Position numbers and translations under genes: made by a program
Assembly (NCBI GenBank): GCA_009767595.1
Contig: VSDK01023979.1
Location: forward strand, 127,857-191,856
From: Symbiodinium kawagutii
Lineage: Eukaryota; Sar; Dinophyceae; Suessiales; Symbiodiniaceae
Direction of reading: 5' to 3'
DNA length: 64,000 nt
In this document: piece by piece, positions 12,097-22,622 of the stretch
Position numbering within the stretch: the first letter of the stretch is position 1
Layout of the letters: every line of letters begins with the position of its first letter
Notes under the pieces: generated by a model
What the model saw: only the letters and a program-made list of their open reading frames with translations
What the model was told of the DNA's origin: nothing
The model's database searches: none

Positions 12097-12616
12097 CACT
12101 GGTTTCTTTGGGTGCTGTCCCGTGCCGTGGTGTGCTTTGACTATGGCAGACATTGCTTTTGGGCAACCCTTAGCATCGGTAGCATCATCCCTCCGATGGG
12201 TTCCCAGCTGGGGGTGGAGCACCAAGACATCAACTCGCTCACGGTCACGGTGGATCGGCAGCCTTGGTCTCAGAGCGTGGACAGTAACGTGTTGGTGCTT
12301 CACTTTTGCCTGGGTTTATTGTTGATGTACCGATGTTTTTTTTTGTTTGTTTGTTTGTTTGTTTGTTTGTTTGTTTGTTTGTTTGTTTGTTTGTTTGTTT
12401 GTTTGTTTGTTCGTTCGTTCGTTCGTTCGTTCGTTCGTTCGTTCGTTCGTTCGTTCGTTCGTTCGTTCGTTTTTTGGCATATGAAATTATGAACAAGATC
12501 CGCCTGCAGTGATGTCCTTTTCATGGCTCTTTGCTGGGTGAGTCCCAGATCAGTCCCCTGGCACCAGCCCTGCAGACGAGCCCAAGTGGAATGGCACTGT
12601 GCTCAAGCAACCATGA
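12097..12616 (+). CDS. 3' end of an unknown gene (two exons)
   Basis: Exon A (12097-12288) follows CATTCAACAG and stays open for 64 codons, with VVCFDYGRHCFWATLS and an acidic/polar end. It stops at a GT donor in phase 0. Exon B (12554-12616) follows CAGATCAG, also in phase 0, and encodes PGTSPADEPKWNGTVLKQP before TGA. The phase agreement supports the join. The 265-bp intron contains the TTTG/TTCG microsatellite. The 5' end was not found and the family is unknown. Confidence 0.45.
12335..12470. repeat. (TTTG)n then (TTCG)n microsatellite inside an intron
   Basis: About 136 bp of tetranucleotide repeat that switches cleanly from TTTG to TTCG units, as if one T to C change had been amplified. 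It lies in the intron between the two exons at 12097-12616. Confidence 0.97.
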
Positions 12617-13017
12617 GCTGGGAGTCCTGATGGGGTCCGCTGGGCGATTCCACTGCATTCCATGGGGCACCCAGGGTTGGTTTGTGCAGTGATGGGGGTT
12701 GGCAACAATGGATATCAATGATGGTTAATAATTAATAATGGCAGTCAAACAAAACAATAATGGTTGGTGTAGGGATATTGAATGATGTTGATGCACCAAA
12801 ACATGTACCAAACCTACTATGCTCAACGAAACAGCTACAACCATATGAACGGGATGTTTGCGGGTTGATGTAAGTGTCACAAACTGCTTAACCTTAATAA
12901 CTTCAGCATCCAAGTCAGCTGATGCTGAAGATGTTGCTTGGCGACGTGGTCGCTGCTCAATGGTTGACAGTCAATAGAGGCAAAAAAGGGTCCTTTGGCA
13001 GATCGAGGTTTATCATT

Positions 13018-13050
13018 GATTCTTAAAATGGGGGTACCCCCAAATCATCC
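13018..13050. repeat. Arm of an F1-type inverted-repeat element
   Basis: The sequence around TTCTTAAAATGGGGGTACCC matches, as reverse complement, the right arm of the F1 element at 61701-61805 for about 30 bp, including the GGTACC core and the ATCATCC that follows. No partner arm is obvious nearby, so this looks like a decayed or solo arm. Confidence 0.4.
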
Positions 13051-13778
13051 TTTGAATTCATCGTCAAATTATGCATCATTTTTGGTGTAAACCATCCATT
13101 ATAGCTGGTCCCCAGTTATCATAGTTAACTCCACCTGTTGACCATTGTTGACCTTTCTTAAACCATCATGAAAACCCAGTCAAATTCTTTGGTACCCGGG
13201 CACCCCCAAACCATCCCAGGCGGATTTTTTTTTGGGGTTCCCAATGCCATGGGTTGGACCCCCCCATTTCTGCTGGTCAAACCTGAGGTTCCAACCACGA
13301 AGGTGCGCTACGAATCCCACCGCAGTGCGAGACCTCAGCCGCGGCGGAACTGACCACGGGCTGGGCCCCTGGCGATCGGTTGGCGAATGCTGTGAATACG
13401 CAATTCAACATCATGTGACAATGGTGTACTAGGGTTAACTATAGTTAGCCACGGCGAACTATGGTTAACTATGGCGAACTATGGTAAACTATCGTGTTTC
13501 TATGGTTAGCTAGACTTGACAATGGTTTAACTTGCTATATGCATGTTTAACTATGGCTAAGTACGATTGATCCTGCTTCGTGGCGGTTACCAATGATGAT
13601 TCTTTGGCTACCACATGTTACCACCCCCCAAATATCCCACAGATCCTGGGCCAGGTCCATCCTTCCGGCCTTCGAATTTGATGCGGAGGAGCGGTGCTGC
13701 AGCTCACCCTGCACCCGGTTGGGGAGTTGAGATCTCCACCAGGACCTGCTGCTGTCCTTTGCGGTCCGTGATCTTCAG

Positions 13779-14327
13779 GGGCATTCCAGCGCATGGTGCG
13801 CGCCACAGCCGGAGGGATGAGGGATCACCTGGGCAGCACATCAATGACTTTGAAAACAAAGTCCTCGGTTTGCGGGTGCGTTCCCAACCTGGGTCGTGCA
13901 TCAAATGCGTTGGTTCGTTTGATACTCCATGTTTGACCCAGCTCAAACAGTGATGTTGCAGGGTTTTGACTTGGAACATCTTGGAACAGTTGACGCTCCA
14001 GGTCGTTTCCCCTCAGAGCAGTGCTACCAACAGGTGCCACTACTGAAACCGCCAGAGCCTCGCAGTGCTACGGATCTCCAGTGCATGACCGGCCTTGACT
14101 CTGCCAAGGTGCAGCTGGTGTTCAAAGGGATGTCAAAGACCCAGCAGTTCACTGTCACAGCCCATGCTCATAGCTGGCCTCGTTGCCCCCAAGGCTCATC
14201 CACTTGAACGCCACCCGCAGTGGGAGAGAGCTGGTGGTTGCGTCCTCGATGGGCCATCGCCATGCCTTGCTATGCCTTGCCCCGTCGCCATGACTCCCAG
14301 GTCTACACCCGCTGGTGGTTCGTGAAC
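13779..14327 (+). CDS. Cluster of candidate exons, unknown gene
   Basis: Three coding-like stretches follow one another. 13779-13936 comes after GATCTTCAG and ends in TGA (peptide FQRMVRATAGGMRDHLG). 14017 to about 14170 comes after CCCCTCAG and contains QQVPLLKPPEPRS and SAKVQLVFKGMSKTQQF. 14194-14327 follows CCCCCAAG. I could not fix the splice pattern, and competing frames exist in the last part. No family recognised. Confidence 0.3.
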
Positions 14328-16210
14328 TCCACAGGCTGCCGAGTCTGTGTTTGGTGTCCCACACCCGTGGGGTCCTGAAATGGGTTGGGTATACAGTTAC
14401 CTGCGTACACCAACGGTACGCCGCAAAATGGTTAGTTTCTGGTCAACAGCTGCACAATGTGCGGACGGGGCCAGATTTGGTGCCGAAAATCTGCGAAAGA
14501 AGATTGGCAGGAGCCTGCAGATGACTGTGGAAATAGATCGAGCATAATTTTGCATGAGATCTTGTGACCCTTCATTGGTGGCAAGGTACTGCTAGTACTT
14601 TCCCTAGCATAGCATCGCGATGCATCACCTTAATTCACATCTTAACATCAGATGCTGCAGTGACACGTTGACTTGCATGCATCCGAAATTGAGGGTTTCT
14701 GCTTGGTGTAAGAAATTGCATATGATTGTTTTTGCATTTGTAGTGCTTTTTGCACTTACGTCCCTTTGCCTTTACAGACATTTGTTTTCATACACAATCA
14801 TCAAGAAGTAGGCTTTATGAATGTTTGGATTCATGTCTGGATGTGGGCATGTTGCATCATCTATTCATGAGTCAGTTTATGATGTTTATGTTTTCTGCGA
14901 CTTACAACCCGACACCTGCATATGCGCATGCCTATGGAAATGCAAGCGTTGCAAATCATGCGCCATACTCTTGTTCCCATTCCAGCTTCTTAATGTGAAC
15001 AATCATCTCCGCAAAGGTGACATTTTCCATTTGGCACAAGGCATTCATGCTTTGCAACAATCGCTTGCATAATTTCAATCATAATTTGCTTCAGATTTTA
15101 AGACTTGTAAATTCTTGAGTCTTGTTCTTTGGCGCTGGCAATCCGCTTTTGGGCCGAATCATGTCGAATCCGATCAATAATATTCAATGATATTGTTTGG
15201 TCACGATTAGGGAACGCTATCCAACATCAACCGCCCCATTGTTTAGCAACTCAATTCGCCGTCATGCTTCTTGGAATGAGATGAACAGCGCAGTGTATAA
15301 TGCATTTTTTTTGGTACCAATAGCTTGTTTGGCATCAGCTACTTCTAAAAAACAGTCTGGATACAAAGATCAAATGCAATTTCAGCAGGCAACATGTACA
15401 TATAATGATATAGGTGTATTCTTGTTCGGAACATATACAACATGGCATGTAACTGAATGCACGCATCTCACTGTCCATATGCCCCAGCCTGGCAGAGCCA
15501 ATCCACGGCCAGGTTTAGATGTCCGATTGTTGCAACCGGGCGGCCCTGGACCGATGCATCCGCTGGCATCTTTCAACAGCAAGGTGACATGGCAGTGGGG
15601 CGTGACAACGGCACTGCAGTTTCCAAGCCAGCCTGTGATGAGTGGTCATTGGCAGTGATTCAACGTGGATTATTCAGCATTATTACTAGAATTGGTTGTT
15701 AATACATGCTTTGGGGGCTTGAGAAACCACCAAATGAGTGTTATGCCCCTAGGCCCCTAGGGTCAATCAGTAATGACTGCTGGTTTTTGTTCTCCGGTAA
15801 GCTAATTGCTGGAAATGCCCATTTTCATTTGATGGTTTTCCCGGTTTTCCGATTGAACCTGCTGACTTGGCAGACTCCCAGATTAGATCAAATTATTTGC
15901 CCACAAAGAAGTAGGTTACATGGGGTGGCCAATTGTTACTAGCGGTTGGTAAAGGGCAATGACAACCAAACAACCAACACACCTATTGATTGCATTGATC
16001 ATCAACTCTGCTGGTCGTTTGCTAGTGTTTCTCCTACTGGGTAATGAGAAGCCCTGGGCCCGTGACCCAAACCCCCGCAGTTTTGTTGGTTGTTGCTAGG
16101 TCGTGTTGGGGATTCTTGTCCATGTTCAGCAATCACCATTTTTTGATCGTGGCTTTTTGAAATCTCGTCTTGATCGCCGATGACAGTTTGGAGTCGCGAG
16201 CACATGGCAG
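14328..16210. other. Mostly noncoding; a few coding-like stretches
   Basis: 14450-14550 has a short coding-like frame after GTCAACAG. 14600-15190 is AT-rich and looks noncoding. Around 15570-15660 a frame reading QGDMAVGRDNGTAVSKPACDE after TTCAACAG looks like an exon. At 15718-15733 a TTGAGAAACCACCA word matches the right end of F1 elements. Confidence 0.35.
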
Positions 16211-17097
16211 GTGTCGATCTTGCCCGAGATTCAAAACGAAGCCGGAGATGGCGTGGCCTACGTGGGCCTACGCTCCCATGCGCCGGTGGAGGTCATTGTT
16301 CCGGACGTGGGGGGCACCCAGGGACGCCCGGAGACGACCCAGCAGCGGATCTGTGCCCTGCGGGCCCAGGTTGGAGGTGCCGTGGCAGTTGGCTTAACGT
16401 CGCTCGGCTGCCAGATGCCCTGGGCGACTGCTGCAGCAGCATGGATGGCAGGGACGCTGCCCAGGCCGCTTCACCCTTGTTGCCTGCGAACGGAGACGGT
16501 GGCACTGCGAGAGGCTGGACAGGGAGGTGACCATAGTGATTTATAGTGATTGAAGGTTGTGAATGGTTGAGACATGTTGAGAATATGGAAAATTGGGGGA
16601 AAACTACCCACAACTCCCAACACCTGTGACCCATTCTTCAGGGCTAGGGGTCCATGAGCCAAGGGGTGGATGAGCTTGATCAAAGTGGCTCGTCGAGGCC
16701 ATGAGAGGTGTGCCGAGCTGTTTGGTGAGTTTGGTGCCTGCAATGATGTGCTTTGGCTGCATGCATTTGGCGCGATTCGCATGCATCCTTCTACATGGTA
16801 GACATCACACCCCCAACTTGGACACCATTCGCATTCACCCTGTGTTCAGACTGCTGAGAGGACCCTTTTTTGTTGGCGAGCCATGACTCATCATCATTTT
16901 ACGCTTGTTGGCGTGAGCCGAGCCATTCACGGCAGCTGGTGGCCAGGGCTGGGGCCATCAATCTGCTGAGGCTCTTCAATCACACCGACCAATTGGAGGC
17001 CACGCACTTGCACCACATCCGCCATCTCTCACTGTTCGGCGAGGGTCCTTCACAGGTGGCAAGTGCAGCCCGTGGAGTCTTTTGGCTCAAAACATGA
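16211..17097 (+). CDS. Unknown gene, at least two exons
   Basis: 16211-16526 begins directly after ATGGCAG and is open for 105 codons to a GT donor. It includes GVAYVGLRSHAPVEVIVPDV and a Gln/Arg-rich stretch. 16936-17097 follows CACGGCAG and ends in TGA, with AINLLRLFNHTDQLEATHLH. Both read like protein and lie on the same strand 400 bp apart, but their phases do not join directly, so a further exon or a different acceptor is needed. No domain recognised. Confidence 0.35.
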
Positions 17098-17286
17098 GGT
17101 TTTTCCTCCAAGAAAGACTGCCAGCAGAAGCAACAATTGAAAAAACATCGGTCAATGGGTGCCAGCATGACGCCCAACTGGTCTAGACTGGAAACTGTAG
17201 TGGTGATAGAGGTAGTAAAGGGCGATGATATGTAGTAATACATGTTGTCAAATCATATCAAATCCCTGCCTTTAGTCTCTCTAGTC

Positions 17287-18291
17287 ATGCGCGTCCTCCT
17301 GGGCCTTGGCGCTTTCTGGTGCGTGGCCGGGGAGATTCACGCTGCTGTGCGGGCCAATGATCCGGCCAAGATTCAGGAGGCTCTGGATGCAGGTGAAGAC
17401 ATCAATCTGATTGGCGATCATGGGCAAACTCCGCTCATGCACGGGGTGTTGACAGGCAGGGAAGCAGCCTGATCAGCATCACGGTCTTGGCCTGTCTTGG
17501 CTGCCTCCCAAGTAGATCAAGTCGAACAAAAAAATGGTGAGTTCCCTGCGAGGCAATTTGGAGTCGGTGAAATTCCTCTTGGCTGCAGAGGCGGACACGT
17601 CAATCCCGGAGAAGGATGGATACACCCCGATGCACGGGGCTGGCTTTCAGGGCAGAGCTGAAATCGCCAAGTTGCTGATCGCCCATGGCCTGAACCCCAG
17701 CGAGAAACACCAGGCGCAACCGGGCCTGGGAAGTAGACAATCTGCCGTTTGTGTCCATTCATTGGTCACTTGTGGGTTGTTTTCTTTGGGACAGACCTCC
17801 AGGTTGCTTCCCGCAGGGTTGCCTTTTTCCATTCATTACGTGGCGGGCTGCGAGAAGGTAGATGACCTGGCCTCCCCAATCATTTATATAGCTGGAGGTC
17901 ATACTATGACCCCCAAGTTGGACAGTTTCCATTCAACATGGACATGGTCCCTTGGCCTCCGCCAGCCGTGGCATCAGGATGGATATACTCCCATCCATCG
18001 GGCCTGCTGGGGCAGCGAGCAACGGCACGCTGACACAGTGCGCGCCTTTCTGAAAGCTGGGGTGCCATATGACGAGCTCGCTGACAACGGGCGCGGGTCT
18101 CAGGGGGCCTTCTCAGTCACACGACTAGTCATCAATCCTCTACGATACTGCTGGCTCACCTCGCCATGCTCCACAGGCAGCGCTGTATGGACATGACGTC
18201 CAACAAGGCTACCAAGAAGTTGCTTGAGAGACGAGCGGCCAAAGCTCAAAGCAAGACCCAAGCCGCTTGGAAGATGCAGAAGAAAGGTTGA
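17287..18291 (+). CDS. Ankyrin-repeat protein, four exons with GC-AG introns
   Basis: Exons: 17287-17455, 17553-17713, 17978-18090 and 18177-18291, giving 185 aa. The start ATG lies 2 nt after CTCTCTAG, a likely spliced-leader acceptor. Residues 1-19 are hydrophobic (MRVLLGLGAFWCVAG), so a signal peptide is likely. Ankyrin repeats follow (QTPLMHGVLTG, DGYTPMHGAGFQG, DGYTPIHRACWG), each with the TPLH-type turn. The C-terminus is Lys/Arg-rich. The same order is typical of small dinoflagellate ankyrin proteins. All three introns (97, 264 and 86 bp) start with GC and end with AG, and all phases agree (1, 0, 2). The role is presumably protein binding; the partner is unknown. Confidence 0.85.
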
Positions 18292-19509
18292 TGAAGATCA
18301 TTTTCTGGTAAAACTGGTGGTGTTTGTTTGGTCGGGATGTGCCATCATTGGTAGCCTGATAGCTATTCTTTCGGTTCTCTTAGGGTGTCAGGGCACCCTC
18401 TCCAAGCGGCCCAGTGCTTGGAGGTCGACCCTATGGGATCACCACCATGTCTCGCAGCTGAGGACCTCTAAGCTGCGCCTGGCGAGCCGCTCGTAGCAGC
18501 TGATGTTTCACCAGGATTTTCCGGTGTAAAAAAGGCGTGTCCACGAAGAGATGTCTGGGATGCCAGTTCACAGATCCAAGCTCAACAAGTGGTCGACCAC
18601 CCGGCTATCAGCCCACTTTGCTGGCAAGCTGTTGAATGATACAACTCCCCCTGGACAATCATGTCCCGCATTGTTTCGGAGAATGTTCACATGCCTATCT
18701 TCCTGAAGTCTGAAGTACTCCACCGAAGAGGCGGTATGAGCTTCGATCCATATTTGCCGTGGTGCAGAGGTGACAATATCGTAGATGGCCGTGGAATTTT
18801 GATGGGCCATATGCATAATTTACCGTGGATTCTAGGACTCGCACAGCAAGAATACACTCATCAACAAAGATTATTATGTCCGTTTCAAAACTTGGGCAAA
18901 TGATAATCGGATACACCCAACCAACTTGCGATGAGCAGGTTCAGAGAAGAAACGCGTCGCTCACATCGTGCTAGGAGTGTCACGAACGACCAAGCATTCA
19001 AGGCAAACTTACAGGATCTTGCAAGCTTGCCAGGATAGAACGAGACATGTAAACCATTTTCAGTGCTCTCACATGTTCCCCAGCACTGATCTACTGTATA
19101 TGTGTTGATCTTATTGCCCCTAGTAGTGTGAATGTTGCCTCCCTGATGCCAAGTGCTCTCAAAGTTTGATCTGAACCTACCAAGCCGCTCTGCACATTGG
19201 ATGCGTCATCAGCATGCCATGCTTGATCAGAACTCCCACTGTGGTGAATTCGTTTTTTTTGATTTATTGAGCAGCTGCCATTGGGTGATCGTGGCCCCAA
19301 GTTCTAAGTAGTTGCTGGTTTGATTAAACGTTGCTGGTCACGTTTAGTCAAGTCTCATTGATCGTTGTTCGTCACCATCCTCAACTAGGCTAAGTCACTA
19401 TCAAACACTACGAAAGATGCCAAAAGTAATGACAAAATATGACAAAATAGTCGTCATCAATTAATCCTGAAAATTCCTCATGATGTATGTGATCCATTTG
19501 TATATAAAG

Positions 19510-19562
<53 letters not shown>

Positions 19563-20003
19563 TAGATTATGTTATCTCCCAAGTAGATACATGCACGCAC
19601 GCACACATGTATATATCATGGATATCTACTTCTGTATTTAGATGTACATCATCAACTTCTTCGTTGATGGGCCAAATCCACGAAATTTCCCATGTCTGGG
19701 AACACCCTGGAGCCACACCTGCGATCCACCAGGTGGGCTTCCGTCAGCAGGGCTGCCCATCGGACACCGCCGCCTGGGCCCCGGTCGTTGCGTTTGCACG
19801 GCGGTGTCTGACGTGGGGCGAGCATTTGCCATGTCGAGTTCTTATTGGATCCCACTTGGGTTTCGAAAATTTTGCTTTTTCATGTTTTTTTTTTTTTTTT
19901 TTCATTTTTTTCCTGAAAGAAACCTCCCAGCAATGACTTGCTGCCAGCCATCCTATGAGTGAAGCCCCATCCTGGGTAGGTCGGTAGGTGCCCACCGCGG
20001 CAG
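18292..20003. other. Mostly noncoding; GATA microsatellite
   Basis: Only weak open frames on both strands (for example 18661-18903 + and 18695-18916 -). A coding-like GC-rich stretch at about 19670-19860 cannot be assigned to one frame. A poly-T tract lies near 19886-19900. Confidence 0.35.
19509..19560. repeat. (GATA)n microsatellite
   Basis: About 13 uninterrupted copies. Confidence 0.97.
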
Positions 20004-20436
20004 GTGCTGGTGGCTCCCAACAGCAGCAAGCCATTGTGGTGGACCAGCTCCAGCGAACAAGCCATGAAGGTGCCTTCAGTCGCCCTTGAAGCGAGTGAGG
20101 ACTGGACAGAGGATGAAGTTTTGGTGGTTTCTTAGAATAGGGGTACCCCCAACATGGTTGGTTTAGTATTCTAAATGGTCAATAAACTTGATGATTTACA
20201 TGGGGGTACCCCTATTTTGAGATATTTTGAGAAACCATCAGATGAAGATATTTGGTACTTTCTTAGCGTATTTCTTGCCCCCCAATCATCTAATAGCAAG
20301 CATTTGTAAACGATCCGATCCATTTTTTGCCCTCCCCTTTTTGGACAAACATCCATTTGAGAGAGGGAGAGGTGAAGATGAGCAAAAAATTTGCTCGTGC
20401 CACGACGTGCCAGCAAGGTGGCGGCCCGCAACTTGA
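20004..20436 (+). CDS. Two exons of an unknown gene split by an F1 introner
   Basis: Exon 20004-20123 follows CGCGGCAG and reads 40 codons, ending in EASEDWTEDEVL in phase 0. Exon 20242-20436 starts exactly after the element's terminal CAG and stays open in phase 0 for 64 codons to TGA, with FALPFLDKHPFERGRGEDEQ. The intron between them is one complete inverted-repeat element (20124-20241). The family is unknown. Alternative frames are open over part of both exons (one of them ends at a TGA before the element), so this model needs transcript support. Confidence 0.45.
20124..20241 (+). mobile_element. F1 introner-like element (118 bp), spans a whole intron
   Basis: Starts GTGGTTTCTTAGAATAGGGG and ends TTTTGAGAAACCATCAG. 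The two ends are imperfect inverted repeats, and both arms carry GGGGTACCCC. The GT and the AG lie within the inverted repeats, so excision as an intron is exact. It has relatives at 28587 and 61701. Confidence 0.65.
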
Positions 20437-20648
20437 GCGATTCAACTCCGGTGAAAAGATCCTGGCCAGGGCCTCGACGCAGTCCCCCAGGCTGTGACTC
20501 GGAGATTCGGAGGTTGGATGTGGATTGGCACCGTGCTTCCAATAGGGTCAAGAGCGCAAGTGGTCTCCGTATTGCACACAGATCTTTGCACATGCTCATT
20601 TTGGATGGAGATTTGCGCGTGAATCTCTGCATGGAATCATGGGTTTGA
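20391..20648 (+). CDS. Alternative coding-like frame, possibly a later exon
   Basis: A + strand frame open for 85 codons to TGA (RRASKVAARNLSDSTPVKR, later GLRIAHRSLHMLILDGDLR). It overlaps the end of the preceding model in another frame, so at most one of the two is right over 20391-20436. It also lies opposite a 165-codon minus-strand frame that I regard as its shadow. Confidence 0.3.
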   Translation: MLVPRRASKVAARNLSDSTPVKRSWPGPRRSPPGCDSEIRRLDVDWHRASNRVKSASGLRIAHRSLHMLILDGDLRVNLCMESWV

Positions 20649-20851
20649 TCTATCTCTCCGCCTGCCACAATGTTCTGCTTCTATGTTCGCTTTGGTACTG
20701 ATCGTTTCCCGCTTTGAACCAGAACATCACCATCTCAGAAACCCTGCAAGTTTGGTAATTTTTTCTTACCACAAAAATCTTTGGGATAGTCATTGGGATT
20801 GCAATGCCGAATGGTGAGATGAGGCGTTTCAAAAATCCATGGATCCCACAG

Positions 20852-21216
20852 ATTTCCCGTTTCGGTCGGCGAGGTGCTGTCCCTTTGAGCTCCAGGAAAG
20901 TCGAATCGGCAGGGATCTCAGAAGCGCCGTGAGTAGATCCATGGTGAAGGCCGTTGCTTGGCTAATGGGGTTGGCTATGGTCCATGGTTCGTTCAGTTTG
21001 CTTGGTGAATGGTTGTTTCATATTGCTTGGTGGGACGGGTGGATGTCTGCGGTTTTTTATTGTGGTTTAGCTGCGGCTAGTGTTTCTGATGGTTGGAGTC
21101 AATACTGCTTGGTTCATTGCGGTTGCAGAATGGGATTTCATGTTCAATCATCTTCAAGCGGTGAAGTCGGAGGCCGATATCCGGCATACTGTCAGGAGCT
21201 TACCCCGTTGTTCTGA
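20852..21216 (+). CDS. Candidate two-exon 3' end, unknown protein
   Basis: Exon 20852-20928 lies between ATCCCACAG and a strong donor GTGAGT and reads ISRFGRRGAVPLSSRKVES. Exon 21159-21216 follows ATCTTCAAG and joins in phase, ending in TGA. A second frame over 21160-21271 (ADIRHTVRSLPRCSEVW) is also attractive, so the last exon is uncertain. Confidence 0.28.
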
Positions 21217-22113
21217 AGTGTGGCCCGTCAGCGTCTCAGACTACGACAGGGCCACTTTCCAAGTCTTGTGATGCCAATGGCAGGGGTTGTGGCGCATGTT
21301 TGTTGTCTGATTGTGCTTATCAATGTCTCTCCCACAGTGTGCCACTGCTATCCTGGCATTGACCCTGGAAGGCCTGACCATGGTTTTCAAGTTGGCTTGC
21401 CAATGATTTGTGATTTTTCTTCATGGGGTTTGGCAATGGCCAGAGCTACCCCTGGAAATGGTTTTGGTATGTTTTCGTGTTTGATGTGTTTGGTTGTGAG
21501 TGGGACGGAAAGTCGTGGGCGTGGAGATTTTGGACAGCCAACCTGCATATTCAGTTTTTGGATGTTGGCAGACGTTCCTTTTTTGGGTATATTAAGTGAT
21601 CCATGAGCTTAGCATATCATCATGTCTTTGCCCAATATCCCAGATTGGCTCTTAGTCGAGTGTATGTTTGCCTCCTTCAAATCCCAGCTGAGCCATTTGG
21701 CTCATTGCTACGACATGATATGAACGTATCGAACGTTCTGAGAGTCAGCCACAAATGGCTGTGGGTCAGTTCACCCCCTACCCCGGGTTCCCCCATTATT
21801 AACCAGGCTGTTTTCCCCTACGATTGGTTGGGGAGAACCCCCTATTATTGGTTGGTCAATATTGACCCATAGCCCGTAGCCATATAACTTGGTTATCATT
21901 TACAACTGGAGCTGTTATATGACTGGTTCGTCAGAACCCCCATTGGTTGGTTGGTTCACTGCTTGACCCATTAGTTGGTTGGTTGCCATAGTTGACCACA
22001 GAATACCATAGATATCCATAGCTAAAATGGCGTATTAACCAACTGATAGCCCTACGGAATCACGGCATTGCTGGCATCAAATCGCGCTCTGAATCGCTCA
22101 CAGGTCACGGGAG

Positions 22114-22179
22114 CTGGTGTGTATTTGCATCGACGTGCTCGACGCCGCGAGCCTTGCTGTGAGGGGCCCGGAGGTTTGA
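22114..22179 (+). CDS. Short candidate terminal exon
   Basis: After ACGGGAG, 21 codons read LVCICIDVLDAASLAVRG to TGA. It is GC-rich in an otherwise AT-rich region. A second frame is open over the same bases. Very short, so weak. Confidence 0.2.
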   Translation: MVCICIDVLDAASLAVRGPEV

Positions 22180-22622
22180 CGTCGGTCCATGGAGGGTTAA
22201 TAAATGGTGAAGTTACATCATGATTGATCAATCAATGATTAAGATGAACAAAAACATGGTTGCTTGATGGGTTAAGTCAGGTAACGGTTGATCAATGATT
22301 AAGTTAAGCACATGGTGGTTGGGTTGGTGAATGGTTAAGTTAAATCAATGTTCTTCAATTGTCAATTATATAATGGTTAATTAATTGGGTACTTTTTGAA
22401 GAACGGACGATCGATAGCTGATCAACGGTTGATTAATGGTTAAGTAACGGTATCTTTGCTGTTGAGAAGCCAGACACGAAAGGGCGTGTCAACAGTTTGG
22501 GTGAGGCGGTAATCACCGTAGCCGACTAAACTTTCCAAGCTGACGATGGACTTGAAACGAGTGTTGAACGATGGCAAAAGTAGCAGCTAGTGTGGCCATG
22601 TTCCGCGCAGCTGTTTAGCAGC

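Noticed and set aside
17081..17093. TTTTGGCTCAA, similar to the end of the spliced leader
   Set aside because: Only 11 nt, and it lies inside a coding-like exon (FWLK codons), so coincidence is the simpler explanation.
20171..20668. 165-codon minus-strand open frame
   Set aside because: It crosses the F1 element boundary and lies opposite two + strand coding-like frames.
21866..21876. CCGTAGCCAT, similar to the start of the spliced leader
   Set aside because: The match stops after 10 nt and no gene follows closely.
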